Notes: generated by a model from the letters alone, not told the origin. A stretch of 64,000 nucleotides of DNA from Axinella damicornis (GCA_963931865.1 OZ007508.1:5536166-5600165), one strand, 5' to 3'. Positions 21,796 to 37,000 are shown, counted from the first letter of the stretch. Numbers and translations: made by a program.

Positions 21796-22904
21796 AGTAT
21801 AGCGGACAGTTGGAAAACATGCATTCTAAAATGCTATCCCATGGCCATGCATGCAGCTCAAGAGTGATCTGGATCAAGGTCATGGTACTCCCTTGATTCA
21901 TACAATGCATCTGCTTGTTACCAAAGTGTCCAATAAAAGCTTACAATGCGTCTGTTTGTTACCAAAGTGTCCCTCAAACATTAATGCATGAGAGGCCACT
22001 TGAATGCTGGTCATAAAAGGGTCCAAACCAACAAAATTTATAATGAACTGCACCGTAATAAATTCACTGACCATCTTTTACCACTTGTGCAGCAAACACA
22101 ATTGCACAGTTGATATTTACGAGGATAATCATATAGTGATAACAAGTTTCTGTATAAAACGCCTATACCGCGAGAGTGCAATTATTTCTGTAATCTGCAC
22201 TGCTTTCAGCCAATCAGCTGCTGATTACACTTTTTTGCACTGGTACGAGTGCAAAAAAGTGTAATCACGAGCTGATTGGTTATGCCGCTGCGGTTTCTAC
22301 GTGGTTTCTAGGTTCGAACAGAAAAGTAAACAAACGATTATCGAGTGCATAAAGGTAGCTAAGCGTCATGGCAGAGGGTAACTACCGGTCAAATGAATTT
22401 TCCTGTCCCACTATTGCTGCGTTTCTTCATGAGAGCGTGTGCGAAAATACCGAAGATGTTGCTGGGGCTGGAGAACTCGTACTCGATGCGACTGACACCG
22501 AAACTCGTACACGACGGTCGCCGAACCATGGATAATAAACAGCAAGGCGATGCTGCCACACCCACTGCTCCGCCTACGAGCAATGCTTACCAGGTCCCAG
22601 CAGCGCACAAGAGTTGCCACGCGGCCTGAAGGAGGCGACAACCAACAGCTGGGCCCGTACGGCGGCTTGAGACGGTGGCAAAAACAGTGTGGCATCACAG
22701 TAGCTACCAGTGTGAGGCTAGTGCTGGTGCCAATCATGCAGTACGCTACTACACAGCGTCAAGGACCTCCTGCCTACATAATAGGGACTGATACCGGACT
22801 GATAGCTGCATCCGTGTCGTTGCATATACTTTCTGTGTACAGTTATTGCTGTATCAAAGATTCTTTGCTGTGCAACTGATTGATAACTCAGTTTCTATAC
22901 GATT
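21796..22904. other. Mostly non-coding; one short ATG frame
   Basis: 22368-22535 is an open frame of 55 codons starting MAEGNYRSNEFSCPTIAAFL and acidic towards the end. It could be the first exon of something, but no splice-consistent continuation or family was recognised. A 74-bp palindrome lies at 22208-22281. Confidence 0.3.
22208..22281. repeat. Palindrome around TTTTTTGCACTGGTACGAGT
   Basis: AGCCAATCAGCTGCTGATTA and TAATCACGAGCTGATTGGTT pair across CACTTTTTTGCAC/GTGCAAAAAAGTG. The arms are about 35 bp with few mismatches. Confidence 0.75.
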
Positions 22905-23053
22905 AATATGTGATAGCATGATTTGGAGTGCAATTTTGGGAATTAATTGCACTCGTAAGGTCAGTAATTTCACTCGGCTTCGCCTCGTGAAATTACAAAC
23001 CTTACTCGTGCAATTAATTCCCAATTGCACTCCAAATCATGCTATTACATATA
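22905..23053. repeat. 149-bp foldback with about 65-bp arms
   Basis: Arms run from ATATGTGATAGCATGATTTG to CAAATCATGCTATTACATAT. Both contain GGAGTGCAATT and GGGAATTAATTGCACTCG. The centre is CTCGGCTTCGCCTCG. Confidence 0.8.
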
Positions 23054-23537
23054 CCAATCACACCTGAGATTTCAATATCTGCTGAAAGTTACTCTGTATT
23101 CATGGTTAGTAATTAGTTACTACCCACCAAATCTGCTGTATGACCAAGATCTGCTAAATTTTGTCAGCTCTGAAAATACTGACCTTAAGGTAGAGCACAC
23201 TATCAACCCCAAACGTCTTGTTCACATTATCATATTGGCTAGCTCACTGCAAAATTGAGTAGCTAGCACCTTCCTTGTAGCCCATTGGCTCTATGATGCT
23301 ATATATATACAGGAATTACGTTTGCTACTGCTTCAAACTCTCACAACACATTAAGTACCTAATCCCGGTAACCCCCAGAGCACGATTTTACAAGTTGCAA
23401 GTGTAATTGCTGCCATATTCATTCATAGCAGCTCTAAACAAGACAGTCATGCACACTTGCAAATGGTAATGGACATGTGAGCTGCAGCACTCGATCAGTC
23501 AGGGAGTTTGAAACTACTCGTAAACATCATTCCTCAG

Positions 23538-23605
23538 CGGTATTGACACAATGTCTCTTGTTTCACTAGTGCGGTATTGACACAATGTCTCTTGTTTCAC
23601 TAGTG
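23538..23605. repeat. Exact 34-bp tandem duplication
   Basis: CGGTATTGACACAATGTCTC and the following 14 bases occur twice head to tail. The sequence at 23054-23537 shows nothing. Confidence 0.85.
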
Positions 23606-23720
23606 CATTCATGTAAAGAAAAGAAATGAACCTGACAAACATGTCAAAGAAAAACATTCCATTGCTGCATACATGCAGGTGTAGTGTTTGCGATGTCCAG
23701 AGAGAGGATGTTCTATGTTG

Positions 23721-23918
23721 GCGTGGTATGTTTGTATTACTGATGGTTTGAGTAGCTATTCTAATAGACACTTTCTCAGTGGGACCACTCTATATACATA
23801 AGCAGACAACATGACTGTGGGCGTAGTATGTTTGTATTACTGATGGTTTGAGTACCTATTCTAATAGACACTTTCTCAGTGGGACCACTCTATATACATA
23901 AGCAGACAACATGACTGG
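23721..23918. repeat. 100-bp tandem duplication
   Basis: Two near-identical 100-bp units start GCGTGGTATG and GCGTAGTATG. Only a few substitutions separate them, so the duplication is recent. Confidence 0.85.
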
Positions 23919-24251
23919 GAGCTGAAGTATACCAATATTACACTAAGTGGGTAGGCAAGGGCATACACAGATCACTAAAATTCAGTGACATATATAAACA
24001 ACGATAAGGTGCTTATAAAAACCAAAACTTTAACGTGTATGGATGTCGCATTGCATTGTGATGCGGGAGTATAGTTGGTTGAATTGGCAATGCACTGTAA
24101 AACTTGTAGCTACTCAGTTCTGCTTACTACAAGCAACTCTTCTAAGTTTACATGTATTATGGGTTCATGGCTAATTGTATGTAAATGTTTTGCAATAGTG
24201 CAAGGATACAAGAGTAGCTTGAAAATATGACCACATGATCCTAGAGCCAGA

Positions 24252-24583
24252 CTTTAGCAGGGGTACCAATTATCCTAGGATTTTTAGAAGGGGTACCAAA
24301 TGTTCTAGGAGTTTTGGCTGGGGGTGCCAAATATCCTAGGACTTTGGCAAGGGTACCAGATTATCGGCATGGGGTCCCGATTTTTGGCAAGGGGTGCCAG
24401 ACATCCAGATATCCTAAGATTTTTAGCAGGGGTGCCAAATATCCTGGGATTTGGGGCAGGGGGCGCCACAAATCCTAGGATTTTTGGCATGAGGTGCCAA
24501 ATATCCTACAGTCAGATGGGGGTTCCCGATTTCCTGAAGGGGTGCCAGTTATCCTAGGAAATTTGCATGGGGGTGCCAGGGAG
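24252..24583. repeat. Degenerate minisatellite, units of about 30-40 bp
   Basis: Repeated GGGGTGCCAAATATCCTAGG with TTTTTGGCA spacers, about nine diverged units. ORFs across it on both strands reflect the repeat only. The flank to 25478 shows no gene other than a possible untranslated leader of gene B. Confidence 0.75.
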
Positions 24584-25478
24584 ATTTGCAGTGCTACAGG
24601 CATGATAAAGCCATCGCTGCAAAATACCTAACCGCATCACACTTATGACCTCGTGGAGATTGTGGAATCAAAAGTTGCTGAGAGTCACTAAGCAAGGTCA
24701 CACATGAGTTGTGGGATGTTTCAAATGTGGTAGAACATTTTTGGCAAAATATTAAATCTATCTGGGTAGCTAGCTACCGGTAGTCTCGACCTTCGGACAC
24801 ACCTGCACATATAAAGGGCATGATTAACTTCAGCCCTTCCGGCCCTTCCTGGTCTCGTTGTTGCTCTTTGCTTTTATCTTCTGCATGTTTTATACCATAT
24901 TCCCCGTTAACACATTCCTCGTGCCATTGAGTCTTTCACAAGGATTCAGTATGACGTTGGTATGTGAGACAGATTAACACCACTCTTGGCTATGACTAGT
25001 GTGGGACTCACTCACACTCGCCCAATAATTTATTCCCATTGGCGCCTATGTCTTTTCATACATCATAGTGTTATAAGAATGAGATTGGCCACCTAATGGC
25101 ATGCCACACTGTTACAAATGGGATGATCATTTGCAGAATAGCACCCATGGGTGTAGTCTTGGCCCCAAACCCAAACCTACCCCAGTGCAGATCGCTTCCA
25201 GTAACCCTCCCCGCACGTGATACTGTGTGGAAGTGATCCACGCTGGGTTTGGTTTTTGTCTGGGGCCGAGACTACCTTGGGTGCTGCAGTGGTTTCCATA
25301 GAAACTGATTGATCTTTGTTCACAGAAATTGTGGAACCATGTCCTTTGAAAGGTTACCATGGAAACTACTGTATCCGCACCCCAGGGTGCTCTTTCAGAA
25401 CATACAAAATTGGGCACCCTTTTATAATGGTGAATGTCTGCATACATTAATTTCATGCATTTCTGTTCACAGAGGAAA

Positions 25479-25533
25479 ATGAAAGTGACCACTGTTGTAA
25501 CCGTCCTTATGGTCAGCTTCAGTGTGGTAGCAG
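25479..25533 (+). CDS. Gene B exon 1: signal peptide
   Basis: The ATG at 25479 opens [18 protein letters not shown], a short basic start and hydrophobic core ending in A-x-A-like VVA. The donor GTAATA follows a phase-1 end and joins to [17 protein letters not shown]. An upstream in-frame ATG (25434) exists, but a plausible acceptor (TTCACAG) separates it, so the 25479 start is preferred. Confidence 0.7.
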
Positions 25534-28500
25534 GTAATACAACACAGTACACTCAGAATATTGAACATGGTGATAGTCTACATGAATACGGTAGCATGCA
25601 TGCAAATGAAAATGTTGTGAATCGTGGATAAACTATTTGATCTCTGTCTTCCACATTAGATGCACAGGAGTATTGCAGTTACTATGGAGATGTTCGTCTT
25701 GCTGGAGGGTCTAATGAGTGGACAGGGAGGGTGGAAGTATGCATTGGAAGAGCTTGGGGAACTGTGTGTCAGTATAGTTACTTGTCACATGCTGATACCA
25801 GAGTTGTATGCAGACAACTGGGGTATGAAGTCGATATACAAGGAGCTCGTGAGTCTCCATGAAATTACTGGACTGTATGCATAAGTTAATATCAAGGATG
25901 TATACCCATACCATGTTTCATCACATGCTCTTACTGCTCTTAACCTCCATGGCATCATAAGTCCTCCACTGGGCACTTAAATCTCGATGTAAACAGACTT
26001 GGACAGAATCATAGGTGGTATCAACCTCCACCTGCACAGGAGAAACCACCTGAAGATACGGACTAGACAGGCGCTGTAACTAGCAGAGCTTCTCCGTATC
26101 CACACTGTCCGGAAGCCCGTCAAGTCCGTGGTGGGACCATATGAAGTTTCGTATTTTGGCATTTTCAGCAATTCTCCTGCATAGAGGAGTGCCCATAGGT
26201 GTGGTCTACACAGGAAATAGCGTAATACTCAGAAGTTTAAGTGGTCCCATGCACTCGAACAGCGTGTGGACAGTACAATCACGGAGCAACTTTGACAATG
26301 ACGGTGCTCGTCCAGTCCCATATCTACAGTTTCTCCTGTGCTGGATCTACCCTCCAAGCTGGTCAGGGTTGGGTCTCTATTGGTTCATGCCTCATGTCCA
26401 GAGCCCATATCATAACCTGCCAGCACCAGCAACTTATGAATCACTTCCAACATTTGTTTGATTTAGCTACCATCTGGAAGGATGTTAGTGTGAACTATTC
26501 TGCAAACCTCTGAGTCATGATCAGTATGTATGAATAGAAATCCTGAATCCCTTGGAATCCTTGGATTCTAGCTAGCTACATCTTGTACTGTCTTGATTGC
26601 AAAATGCTTCATTTCTGATTCCCTGAAGATTGATCCCTGCATCATTTTCTCTATATTCATGACTGAAATTACTACTATACACTTGTATACAGATTTCTAT
26701 AGATATCGCCATGGAGGAGGGACTGGTTCCATCTTCCTCGACAATGTCAGATGTACTGGAAGGGAATCTTCTCTACTGGACTGTCAGTATAACTGGGGCA
26801 GGGAAGTAGGCAATGTCTACCCCTGTCCCCATTCATATGATGTTGGAGTGAGGTGTCCATGTAAGCATATCAGCTATGTGCGTAAATTTATTCATGTTAA
26901 ATTAGAAGTCAGTTTTGTCAGATGGGTATTGAATTAAGGGATGATTGTTACATAGATTAATCACTACCCATCTGACTCTGAAGTTGCCCTTCAAGCAACA
27001 AGCATAAACATAGGCTGCAGCACATCCCCTCCCCCCCTCATCTGCCGGTAAAAATGCAATGAATATCATTGCTGAGCAGGAAGCCAGGCTAATGATCGAG
27101 GGATGGAAATTGGGTTTATGTATCTGAAACGCTTAGCAAAGTTCGCCCTTTAATGCCTGATGACTCAGACATCATAACAAGAAGTGTTCTCTTTCAAAAC
27201 AGTTACCTTGGGATTTGGTTGTTTGCACTTCCATTCAGGTCTCTTAATACTGTACAGTACATACCCAATTATTGAACACCCAATTGAGACAAATAAGTCA
27301 TGCCCACCTGATTCAGACTGTGTATATATTGCAGTGACCATACATAGAGGTCTATATATTCAGTGGCGTAGCTAGACCCAGGCCTGTGCCCGGCTAAAAT
27401 CCTCAAGTGCCCAAGTAAAGCAGTGATTACTAACCAGCGTACACAGTTTAGCTGTTACTGTTAACATTGGAGTCATTCCACTGCTGTTTTCTGCTGTTAC
27501 ATATATAAGAAGACAACTGATTCAACTGAATTCGCCAGTGGTAGTTGTAGTAGCTAGCAACGGTATACAGCAAGATACTGTCTATGAGAGCCCTTTGTGA
27601 TAGTTAAAAAATCATGCAGTTCAAAGTACGAAGGTGCTACGAGAGCCCATCCTAATAACTGACAAATGAGGGCGAAAACATTTTCTGCGCTTTGCGCGGA
27701 TTGGATCAGCACAACACACCTTCGGCAGTGTGCCCTGACAGGGCCGGCACCAGCTCTTTTAAAGTGGGGCGGCAGTGCTAAGGCCCGCGATCGCAGTGCA
27801 CAGGCGGTGCCTGGGGTGCTTCGCATCTGCGCAGAGGCTTGAAGTGGCGATCAGTCCCTGAGAAGCACAGAAATTGTTTCCTTTTTTCCCCTTGTTTTTT
27901 TTCAGTGACGCATTCTGGACAGGTTCCCAGATGCAATGAATATTAGTAACCAGTAAGAATTGATGTCTGGAGTACGTCGAGTGCTATCACAGCACTGATC
28001 ACGACAATTGAACTGTCCGAGGTATCTGGGCTTGAAGGTATTACCATTTCTTGAAGGGGGACCAAAATGTGGGGCGGCCATGGCCGCCCTTGCCACGGCC
28101 GCCCCAGCCGCCCCTATGGCACCGGCCCTGCCAGTCTGTGCCCGGTTGACTCTGCAACCCTGGCTACGCCACTGCCAAAATATTAATATTTTAATGTGTG
28201 TGTGCATGATGGAAGTGGGATGTTTGTGGGCGGGACTAGACTAGTGATGTGCGACATTCATACTTCAATTTACTGAACCTCAAACTTCACAAAGAATGTT
28301 TGAGAACATATGGCATGGGTTGGAACAGCTGGGGCTACAAACAGATGCAATCAGGGAGCAGCAGCCGAAGCGGACGCAATCGGGGAGCAGTTGGAGCGGG
28401 CGCAATCGGGAAGCAGTTGGAGCGGACGCAATGGGACTGAAGTGGACGCAAGTGGTGAGCAGCAACTGAAGCGGACACAATCGGGAAGCAGCAGCTCTGC

Positions 28501-31037
28501 ACAGAGAGCTGTCCGGCACCAAATTACTCATGTAGGTGAATGAGGGGGAAGTAGCTGAGCGAGCGAACGTGAGCATCACACAGTGACAGTTGGTTGTGTT
28601 ACATAACCACCAAGTCTAGTGCTGCATGTGATGTGACTTACCATCTGCAGCCAACAACTGCAATCATGGCAATGTCCGTCTTGCTGGAGGCCTGGAGCCC
28701 ACCGAGGGGAGGGTGGAGCTATGTGTGAGAGGGAGATGGTCAGCTGTGTGTCACTCACAGTGGAATTACCAGGATGCCTATGTTGTGTGCAGGCAGTTGG
28801 ACTACCCCGCCACTGGTATGTAGGCACCTTCATACACACTCAAACACATACACACTTGTGCACGTACACTGTATTATGCATGACAAGCATGCATGGTATA
28901 TATATTATACAAACCATGGAGTTTGTACTGACTTAAGTTAAACATACTATCCCTATAGGTGCTGTTCCTTATTCGTCAAGTTCTTCAAGGTTTGGGAAAG
29001 GTGTGCACGCTAACCTCGCCAACTTCAGGTGCTATGGTAACGAGACGCATTTGGTGAATTGTACACACACTGCGAGTTCCTGCAGTAGGGACTACACAGC
29101 TGGAGTGCGTTGCTATGGAGATGTAGTATCAGGTTTGAGATAGCATTCTTACGTCATGCTCACCCGAGTATATTGCTGTCCGTAGGTGAGTCTGTCTATT
29201 TATAACAGTTGCTTGAGTGGGCAGACCAATTTCGACCCATGGAGCCAGTCATCGTTGATGTCTTAAAGCATTCCATGAGTTCCATGATGGGTACCACCAA
29301 TGGCTTCACCATATCATCTGTATCTTGCAAATGCAGTCGACTGGAAGAACAGTCTGTTTTCTTCTTTGCCATGTTATTTTCTGATTGGGAGTTAATTCTT
29401 ATGTTGCTGTTTGAAATCAGATTTGCCCATAAGTGTACATAGAGCTTTTAAAATTTCATTATCATATAAACAAAATAGAGCAACAGATAATCAAATATTA
29501 TTACACCCACCTTTTCAGGTTCTCCCCAGTGTTTTGGCAATGGTAACATTCGTCTGGTTGGAGGAGCAGACGCTAATGAGGGGAGAGTGGAGGTGTGTGT
29601 CAATGGGATGTGGGGGACTGTATGTGGTGATGGTTGGGACTCCAGGGATGCTACAGTGGTGTGCAAACAGCTTGGATACCAGAACCCATGTGAGTGATAT
29701 TAACTGAGCAACATGTACCATAAACACATCCAAGGTGTCTGCTCAAACACCTCTTGATGTGCTTGCCATAGTATTGTACTAGTATTGATCTAGCCAGACT
29801 ATCAATTTCATTTAATGGGGGGTTACATGTTTGGCTGCATGTTTAGAAAAGTTGGGGATGAACGCTGGATCAGTCTTCGTAGCTAGCTATTAGGCCTGGT
29901 TGTAAGCCATGTGCATGTAGCATGCAGAATGTACTGTACACTAGAAGCATGATGACACACCTCTGTGTACAAACTGGAGCCATGTAGTGCTGCATGTGAC
30001 TCAATTGCCATTGCCAACTCTATGCTAGCAACTGCATGTAGAAGAGCAGGCTGTCTTGCTGGTGGCTGTGGCTATGTATGTAAAATGAGTGCTGACTTGA
30101 TGTTGTGTATTGAGCCTCTCCTGTGCTCATGCTACTGAATTGTTAAATGAGGACCCAATTACATTGTAAAGTACGTGCTAATATTTGTTTCCCTCAGATG
30201 TGTACACCTATTCCAGTAGCAGTGTGTTTGGTGCAGGGAGTGGCCCAATTTTGTTCAGTGACCTCAACTGTGATGGAAGTGAGAGCACTCTTCTGGAGTG
30301 TAGCAACTACTCTCCATACTACTGTTCCCACAGTCAGGATGCTGGGGTTCAGTGTGAGCACAGATTGTACTCAGGTGAGATTACGCAGCCTACTAGCATG
30401 ACCTTATTCGGAAAAGCCAGGTTTGCCATGGTCACCACTAGATTATGTCCTCCAGGCCCGTAGCCAGGATTCTGAGAGGGGAGGGGGGTCACTTTGATCA
30501 GAGAGTGGACCACTATCAGGGGCGGATACGAAAGGGGGGGGGGGGGGGCACCATATATTAAACGCTGCCGGAGGCAGTGCATAGAGGCGCATAGTGCGTA
30601 GCGCGGAAAATTTTTTCCGCCTTCATTTTTCACTTCTCAGGATGGGCTCTCGTGGCACCTTCGCGCTTTGCACTGCAAGTTCCAGATGTACGAGGATTGC
30701 AGGTCCCAGGGCCGCCACAAGATTCTTCCTTGCTCAAATTTCGCTCACGAACGTAATACGTACGTACACGGAGGGGTATACTAGATCGTGGTCTCGTTCC
30801 CAAGCCGTTCGGTTTCAGGCAACGCACGATAGTGCGAGCTGAGGAGGCCAGGCCATGAGTTGCAACGTAGCGGCAGCAAGTTAGTAAGGAGATCCGCCAC
30901 TGACTATACGCGTACCCATATAGTAATACGCGTAGCAGTGTTTGTTTGTCAGAGACAGACCACCACGCGTGAGTTTCATCGGCCGTAACCGGACCATCAA
31001 CTCGTGAGGGGGGGGGGGGACCCCCCCCCCCCCCCCG

Positions 31038-31069
<32 letters not shown>

Positions 31070-34000
31070 TGGCTACGGGCCTGTCCTCTTATTACAAGAA
31101 AGTATTACAGCACTCACAACTTTGCTAGCACGGTGAGTTTCGGCATGTAAGTGTCAGTGATCACGGCCGTGCATGTGGTCAGAATCTTTGTGGGCCCTTC
31201 GTAAGAGCTGTACTGGCAACGAGGGCACTCTAGCAATGGCGGCCGACGGAACGACAATAACGCTTGTATCTCTGCCACCAGGTGAGTTTCAGTACAATGA
31301 TGATGCATTTGTACATGTGTCACTGCATGATAGTGATCATGAAGGCGTAGTCAGAATCTTATACCCTTTCCTGCGAGCTATGAAGTTTGATTATCTATGC
31401 GGCACAATTTTTCCCCGGCACAATTTTTCCCCGGCACAATTTTTCCCCTACCAGGAGTGTAATTACACGGCACAAATTTAATGTTCCCCTACCAGGAGTG
31501 TAATGATCACTTCACCTACTTTGCTGCTAGACAATGTTTAATGGCATGCTACAGGCATGCATGCTATAATCTTACGTGTATATTGTATCACTTCACCTAC
31601 TTTGGTTCTCATCAGGTTGCACTTATGGAACCATTCAACTAGCTGGTGGGCAGTCCAATGGTACAGGCAGAGTGGAGATTTGCATCAATGGAGTGTGGGG
31701 GTCTGTTTGTGATGACGGCTGGAGTTCCAATGATGCCAGGGTTGTCTGCAGGATGTTAGGACTTCCTGATGATGCTGGTAATGAAAATTTTCTGCAAATC
31801 AAATACGTAGGATACAAAATTAGAGAGGCTATAAATAGAAAATTTGTTTCGGTTAGCTGCCCTTGATAGTATGATGTTGCAGTCAGTGTTGAGGTGTGAA
31901 GCCAATCCGTGTGGAGCAGACTTCAATTGGTGTCCTGTCAAAAATGCCTTCGAAGAACGGTTGCTGCAAATAGCTATGTACCTCTAACAAGAGCTACAGA
32001 TGACACCCACTCACTGTATGTAAGGTCTGGGTCGGGCTAGGATGTACATTATTATTATTATTATTAGAGCTTTACAGCCAAAAGCTGACAGACTACACCT
32101 ACAATAAAGGAGTAGCTGGAAAAGACACATGATACATATTAGCCATAACTGCAGAGAGAAATGTGTGAACTTTAACTAGTATGCATACAAGTATGATGTA
32201 ACAACGTAGCTTTAAGTAACAAAGTAAGGGGCAGGTGCATGACTACTGACGACACAAACAGGGAACGAGTGACACAACACAAAATATAGATCAAGATGGT
32301 TGCAATGATTATGAGTCTATAAAGAACGGCATGAGGAGTGGCAGTTTGCACAAGGACATGCTAGATGGTATGAGCATACCTTTGAAGGGTCGAAATGCTG
32401 GTCAAAGTGGGACCACAATAGCTGAATCAATTTGAACTTGATGGTAGGTATAGATTCTGATAAGTTGATAGAGGGATGAACAGTGTTCCAAATGCGAGCT
32501 ATCCGATTGAAGTAAAAATGTCTCACAGATGAAGTACGAGTGTAATTGATAGAGAGCACTAGCCCAGTAGAGCCTGCACGTGTAGATGAACTTTTAAATG
32601 AGATATGTTGGCGTATGCCCATGAAGTCATTTGGATCCTTAAGGCACTTGACCAGGAAGATTAGATCATGAAGATCCAACCATAGCATAATTGGAAGCAA
32701 ACGGAGGGATCTTAATCTGGACTTGTAGTCAGCCGTGTAGTCATTTAAGATAAATTTGGTGGATCTTCTTTGTACTCTCTCCAGGCAGGTAATGTCCAAA
32801 GTTGCGAGCAATAAGACAACTGAGATCTGACAAGTGCAATATATAGGTGCTTCTTATAAGCGAAATAGAAGCATTAGCCGGTAGAGATCTTTTAATCAAA
32901 TTTAGCGCACCATAAGCCTTTTGGCATATTTTGCCGTAATGAGTGCTCCATGACAAGTTGCACGAGACAGAAACACCGAGATCCCTCTGGTTAGTGACTT
33001 TCACTAGAGGTGACTCACAAATGCTATAATGATGGTTGTATTGTGATCCACGAGTGGATAGAGACATTTGTAGATGTGTACATTTGCTCTGGATTTAGAG
33101 TGAGCAGAGAGGCATTACACCAATGTTGTAGGGAGCTAAGGTCTTGTTGCAACAAAGAGCAGTCATTTAAGCTGTAGATAGATTTCAGCAGTTTGACATA
33201 TTAGTATGCCAACTTCACCTTGGTTTTACACAGACATAGATCATTGTGTTCCATGTTGTTGATGATAATATGAAAGTGAAACATCAAAACTCCACCCATG
33301 TATATTCAATTACGTCATAACTATTACATGACGTCAGTGGGTGGGACCGGCGTTGCCAACGTAAACATACAGAAAGACTGATATACGGATTATGTGCCGG
33401 TTAGCTAGAGCGTACTGAGTGGTACCGTTCGAACGTACACATAACCAACTCAGAACCTACCCGGTAGATTTCTCGAATTCAGCTGGGAAGTTGCTCAACG
33501 ACGCAAACAGCCACTCCAGACATGGCCAGTGGGAGCATAGTTTCTGTCACAGCTGCTCCTATGAGCAATATTTCCACAATCTACCCGGTAGGCAGACGCA
33601 GCCATTCGTACTCTTTGGATTGCCACCGGTAAGGTCAAGGATACCAAAGTACACATATTCCGTATCGCTCGACTTTCTCTGATTTGCGGCCATATATCAA
33701 CCGCAAAGGCCGGGACAAGTGACCACGCCCCACATATATTCTTATGGGGTCGTTTGACCGTTTCCAACTAACAAACTCGTCTGTACAGCAGGCAGGGCAC
33801 CTCGGACATCGGCGTCTAATGCTAGATCGCTAGCGCTTTGCAATCGCTTGAAGATGGATGCCGTATGCAGTTAAATAAAACACGAAATCAGTATTCATGG
33901 CATTCTGTAACGTAATAAACCAACCGCAATCCGATGACCGTTTAGTGCCGTGTGCAATCGTTTCCATAGATACGCACGGCGCGCGAAATTCTTGCTGTGG

Positions 34001-37000
34001 TCAACTCGACCCACCTTACATGCAGTGAGCAAGTTATAGACCACACCCGAGTTAATTGTAATGAAGATTATCACTGAATTGCATCCAAAGTCAGACTCAC
34101 AGGCATGTCTACCGAAAAGCTGACCCTTTAACCAGTTCTGAGATTAACAGTTTGCATGTGTGTTTGTAGCATGTAAGGATTCATCTGTACAGCCAGAAAT
34201 GCGTGTTGAAAGTAAAGTTATGTTTCTCTATTCCATCAGGTGCCTCTGCTTACTCTAATGCCAACTTTGGCAGTAGCAGTGGACCCTACCATCTTGACGA
34301 TGTATATTGCCGTGGAAGTGAGACCTCCCTGTTCAGCTGTAACCTGTATGCAGGAATTGGAGTACACAACTGCAGGCCAGGAAATGAAGCAGGAGTGAAA
34401 TGTGTTGGTAAGATTATGCTCGAGTTTATAAGACCCACGTATAACTATAGTGTTTTCTGTGGCTCATCAATTAAGATACAGTGAGAGTGTCACTACTAGA
34501 AATAACAGTGGCTGCTATTTAACAGTAAATTTTCTGAACTGGCATTACATGAATCAAGTGGAGTGAAGCTATCATGACTTCCTTGTGTGTGTGTGTGTGT
34601 GTTTGTGTGTGTATGAGTGATGAAAGTGGGCAGGACTAGACTATAGTGATGTTCGACCTTTGTACGTGCAACCCCTTCATATTTATTAATGTGCTGACAA
34701 CTCGGATGTCTGGACCCAGTGCTCAGCAGACGCTAGACACTGTCACACAGGGCTGGCGCTGTTGGTGCATCTGAGTAAGAAGATACACTGGACTCACGCA
34801 GATGCAATGTTGGAAAGGAGATCCTGAACACAGGAAATTGCGGAACGGCACCATACAGCTGCCACCATAGATAGTATAGCAACACAGCTGTCACCATGTA
34901 GATAGCCTGCCGTGGTCCTACCATGCCTAGCTAACCAGCTTGGTGTGAATTCGTCCATGAGAATCTGACGACAACTTTTGAGGAACACACGGCGGTTATT
35001 GCTAGCAGCAAACTCTGGCAGAAAGGGCTGCTGGAACTGTGTCTAGTGCTGATATCGAGTCATGGTCAGCTGCCCCGAATTCAATTCATGTGATGTATGT
35101 ATTCTAGTTGTGTTTGATGCTTCAAAATGATAAGCGCAACTTTCTGTGAGTCCAGTCCCACAGTCCAGTCCTGAGTCCAGTCCCAAGTCCTGTCCACCGA
35201 ATACAGACAGCCGAAGCGACTGATACTACTTGTAAACATAAAATTACCCAGGTGGGAGGCCAAAATGACAATTGAGGTAATGCACGAATTGCTATTGCAT
35301 GAGTGACAATGTCACTCATGCAATAGCAATTCATGCAGGCATTTTCCCGAGTTGATAAAGTGAGGGATAATACTACACACAAGTGCAATGCATTTTGCTG
35401 TTGAGTAATGGGTCATGTCAAATGGGTGGAAGTGAGAACAACTATGCGCATGACATGTTACACAACTATACTACATACATGCCTGGGCCTTCTATATACA
35501 AACTGTATATTGAAACTAACAATAGAGAACCTGATATACCATAATTATGCTAATAGAAGTCACGATCCAACTTGGTGCAAGAAATTCAATTAATATGGGA
35601 ACTTCAACTTATCACAAGGTTAGCATTACCATATAGTGGGAAATTTGGTATGTGCAAACTTTGTATAAACAGCTGATATGCCTTCAGAAGAAATTTTTGT
35701 TGTATGCGCCTGCGTAATGCCACACCGCCTAGCTTTACACGTAACATGTCAATGATGCAGTTTTCATTTGAGGCAATGTGCAAAGGTGAGAGGATACTTT
35801 AGCTATAGACATCTACAAGGCTGACACCTGGGCTGCTGTTGTTGGCAAGAAATTTCAAAATAATGAAGATTAACCGCCTTGTTAACATCAGGAGCCCATA
35901 ATGGGAAGGAGCGTCAAGCTAGCATAACCATCAGGCGCAGGGTAGCAGCACACAACACTCCTTATACGGATTTGAATTGCTGGCATTTGCGGGTCTGTGT
36001 ACGTGTACGGCTGCGCGTGACAACACGTAAGTAGGTAGACAGGTGTTGCGTATGCTATTATGGATGGTTTTCACACGTCTGTGAGCCCTCACAGGTTTCT
36101 TTGCAAAGTAGGTGCGAGTTGTAGCCCAGCCGTATAAGGCATGCTGTGCGACTGCTGACCTGCAACTGATGGAACCCTAACAAGTATGGTAGTCTGACGC
36201 TCCTTTGCGGCACTCACAAGCTCCTGTTAACGTTGCCTTGCAATGAGGCATAGTCGCCGATTGCTGCTGCTCAGTGAACTTCCCTTACTTTCATGTGTGG
36301 AACTTTTCACAACCCCGTTATCATCACAGACTAATGGTTGTAACAGGTCCACTGGTGTCTGGAAGGCTGTTCAAAGGCAGGAACTACAGTTACAATGCCA
36401 TCATCCACGTGTTAGGATTTCGCGTTCATAATATTATTTCATTAATAGTTTATTTTCAAAAGGTATGCACGTACATGTACATGTCTAAATTTCACTCCGA
36501 ACAATCAGCATCCCAGCATTTAATAGCGTCTCCCAAATCTCTGTCCGTTTTTCATGATCATACTGTAACAGTGTTGTGTGTCGTCAGTCGTGTTGATGTT
36601 GCCGTCTTCGTGTGCATGACCAGTGTCCCAGTACCACTGCTGGCTCATTTTCTGTGCCATAATCCCTTCTGTCTCGGTTCCTGCTAGCCAGACTTGCTCT
36701 TGCATGCTTGTACTCCTGTACCCGTAGCTGCTCTGTCAACTGCTCTCTTGTAGCACTGTCACCTCTCTCTCGCCTGTCACTCCAGAAGCCCTACTGAGTC
36801 CACATTCTTGCAGCTCAGTCCTCCGCATTATCTTCTTGAAAATGCCCAGTCTGTGTATTGCTAATAATTCAACTCGATATTCCTTGGACGTCAATAGTTA
36901 TATTAATGTGTACCACCTCCCCTGAAGACTCCATTCTGGGGACGAATACGTGATGCTTAGTGAACAGACTGTAGCTAGGTCATATGCTACGAGAATAATC

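Noticed and set aside
22411..22879. Overlapping 108-109-codon ORFs on both strands
   Set aside because: No domain, no conservation to compare and mutually antisense; unsupported.
26141..26513. Overlapping ORFs as an extra exon of gene B
   Set aside because: No SRCR features are present, and the flanking exons 25660-25848 and 26693-26860 already form a complete SRCR1 in phase.
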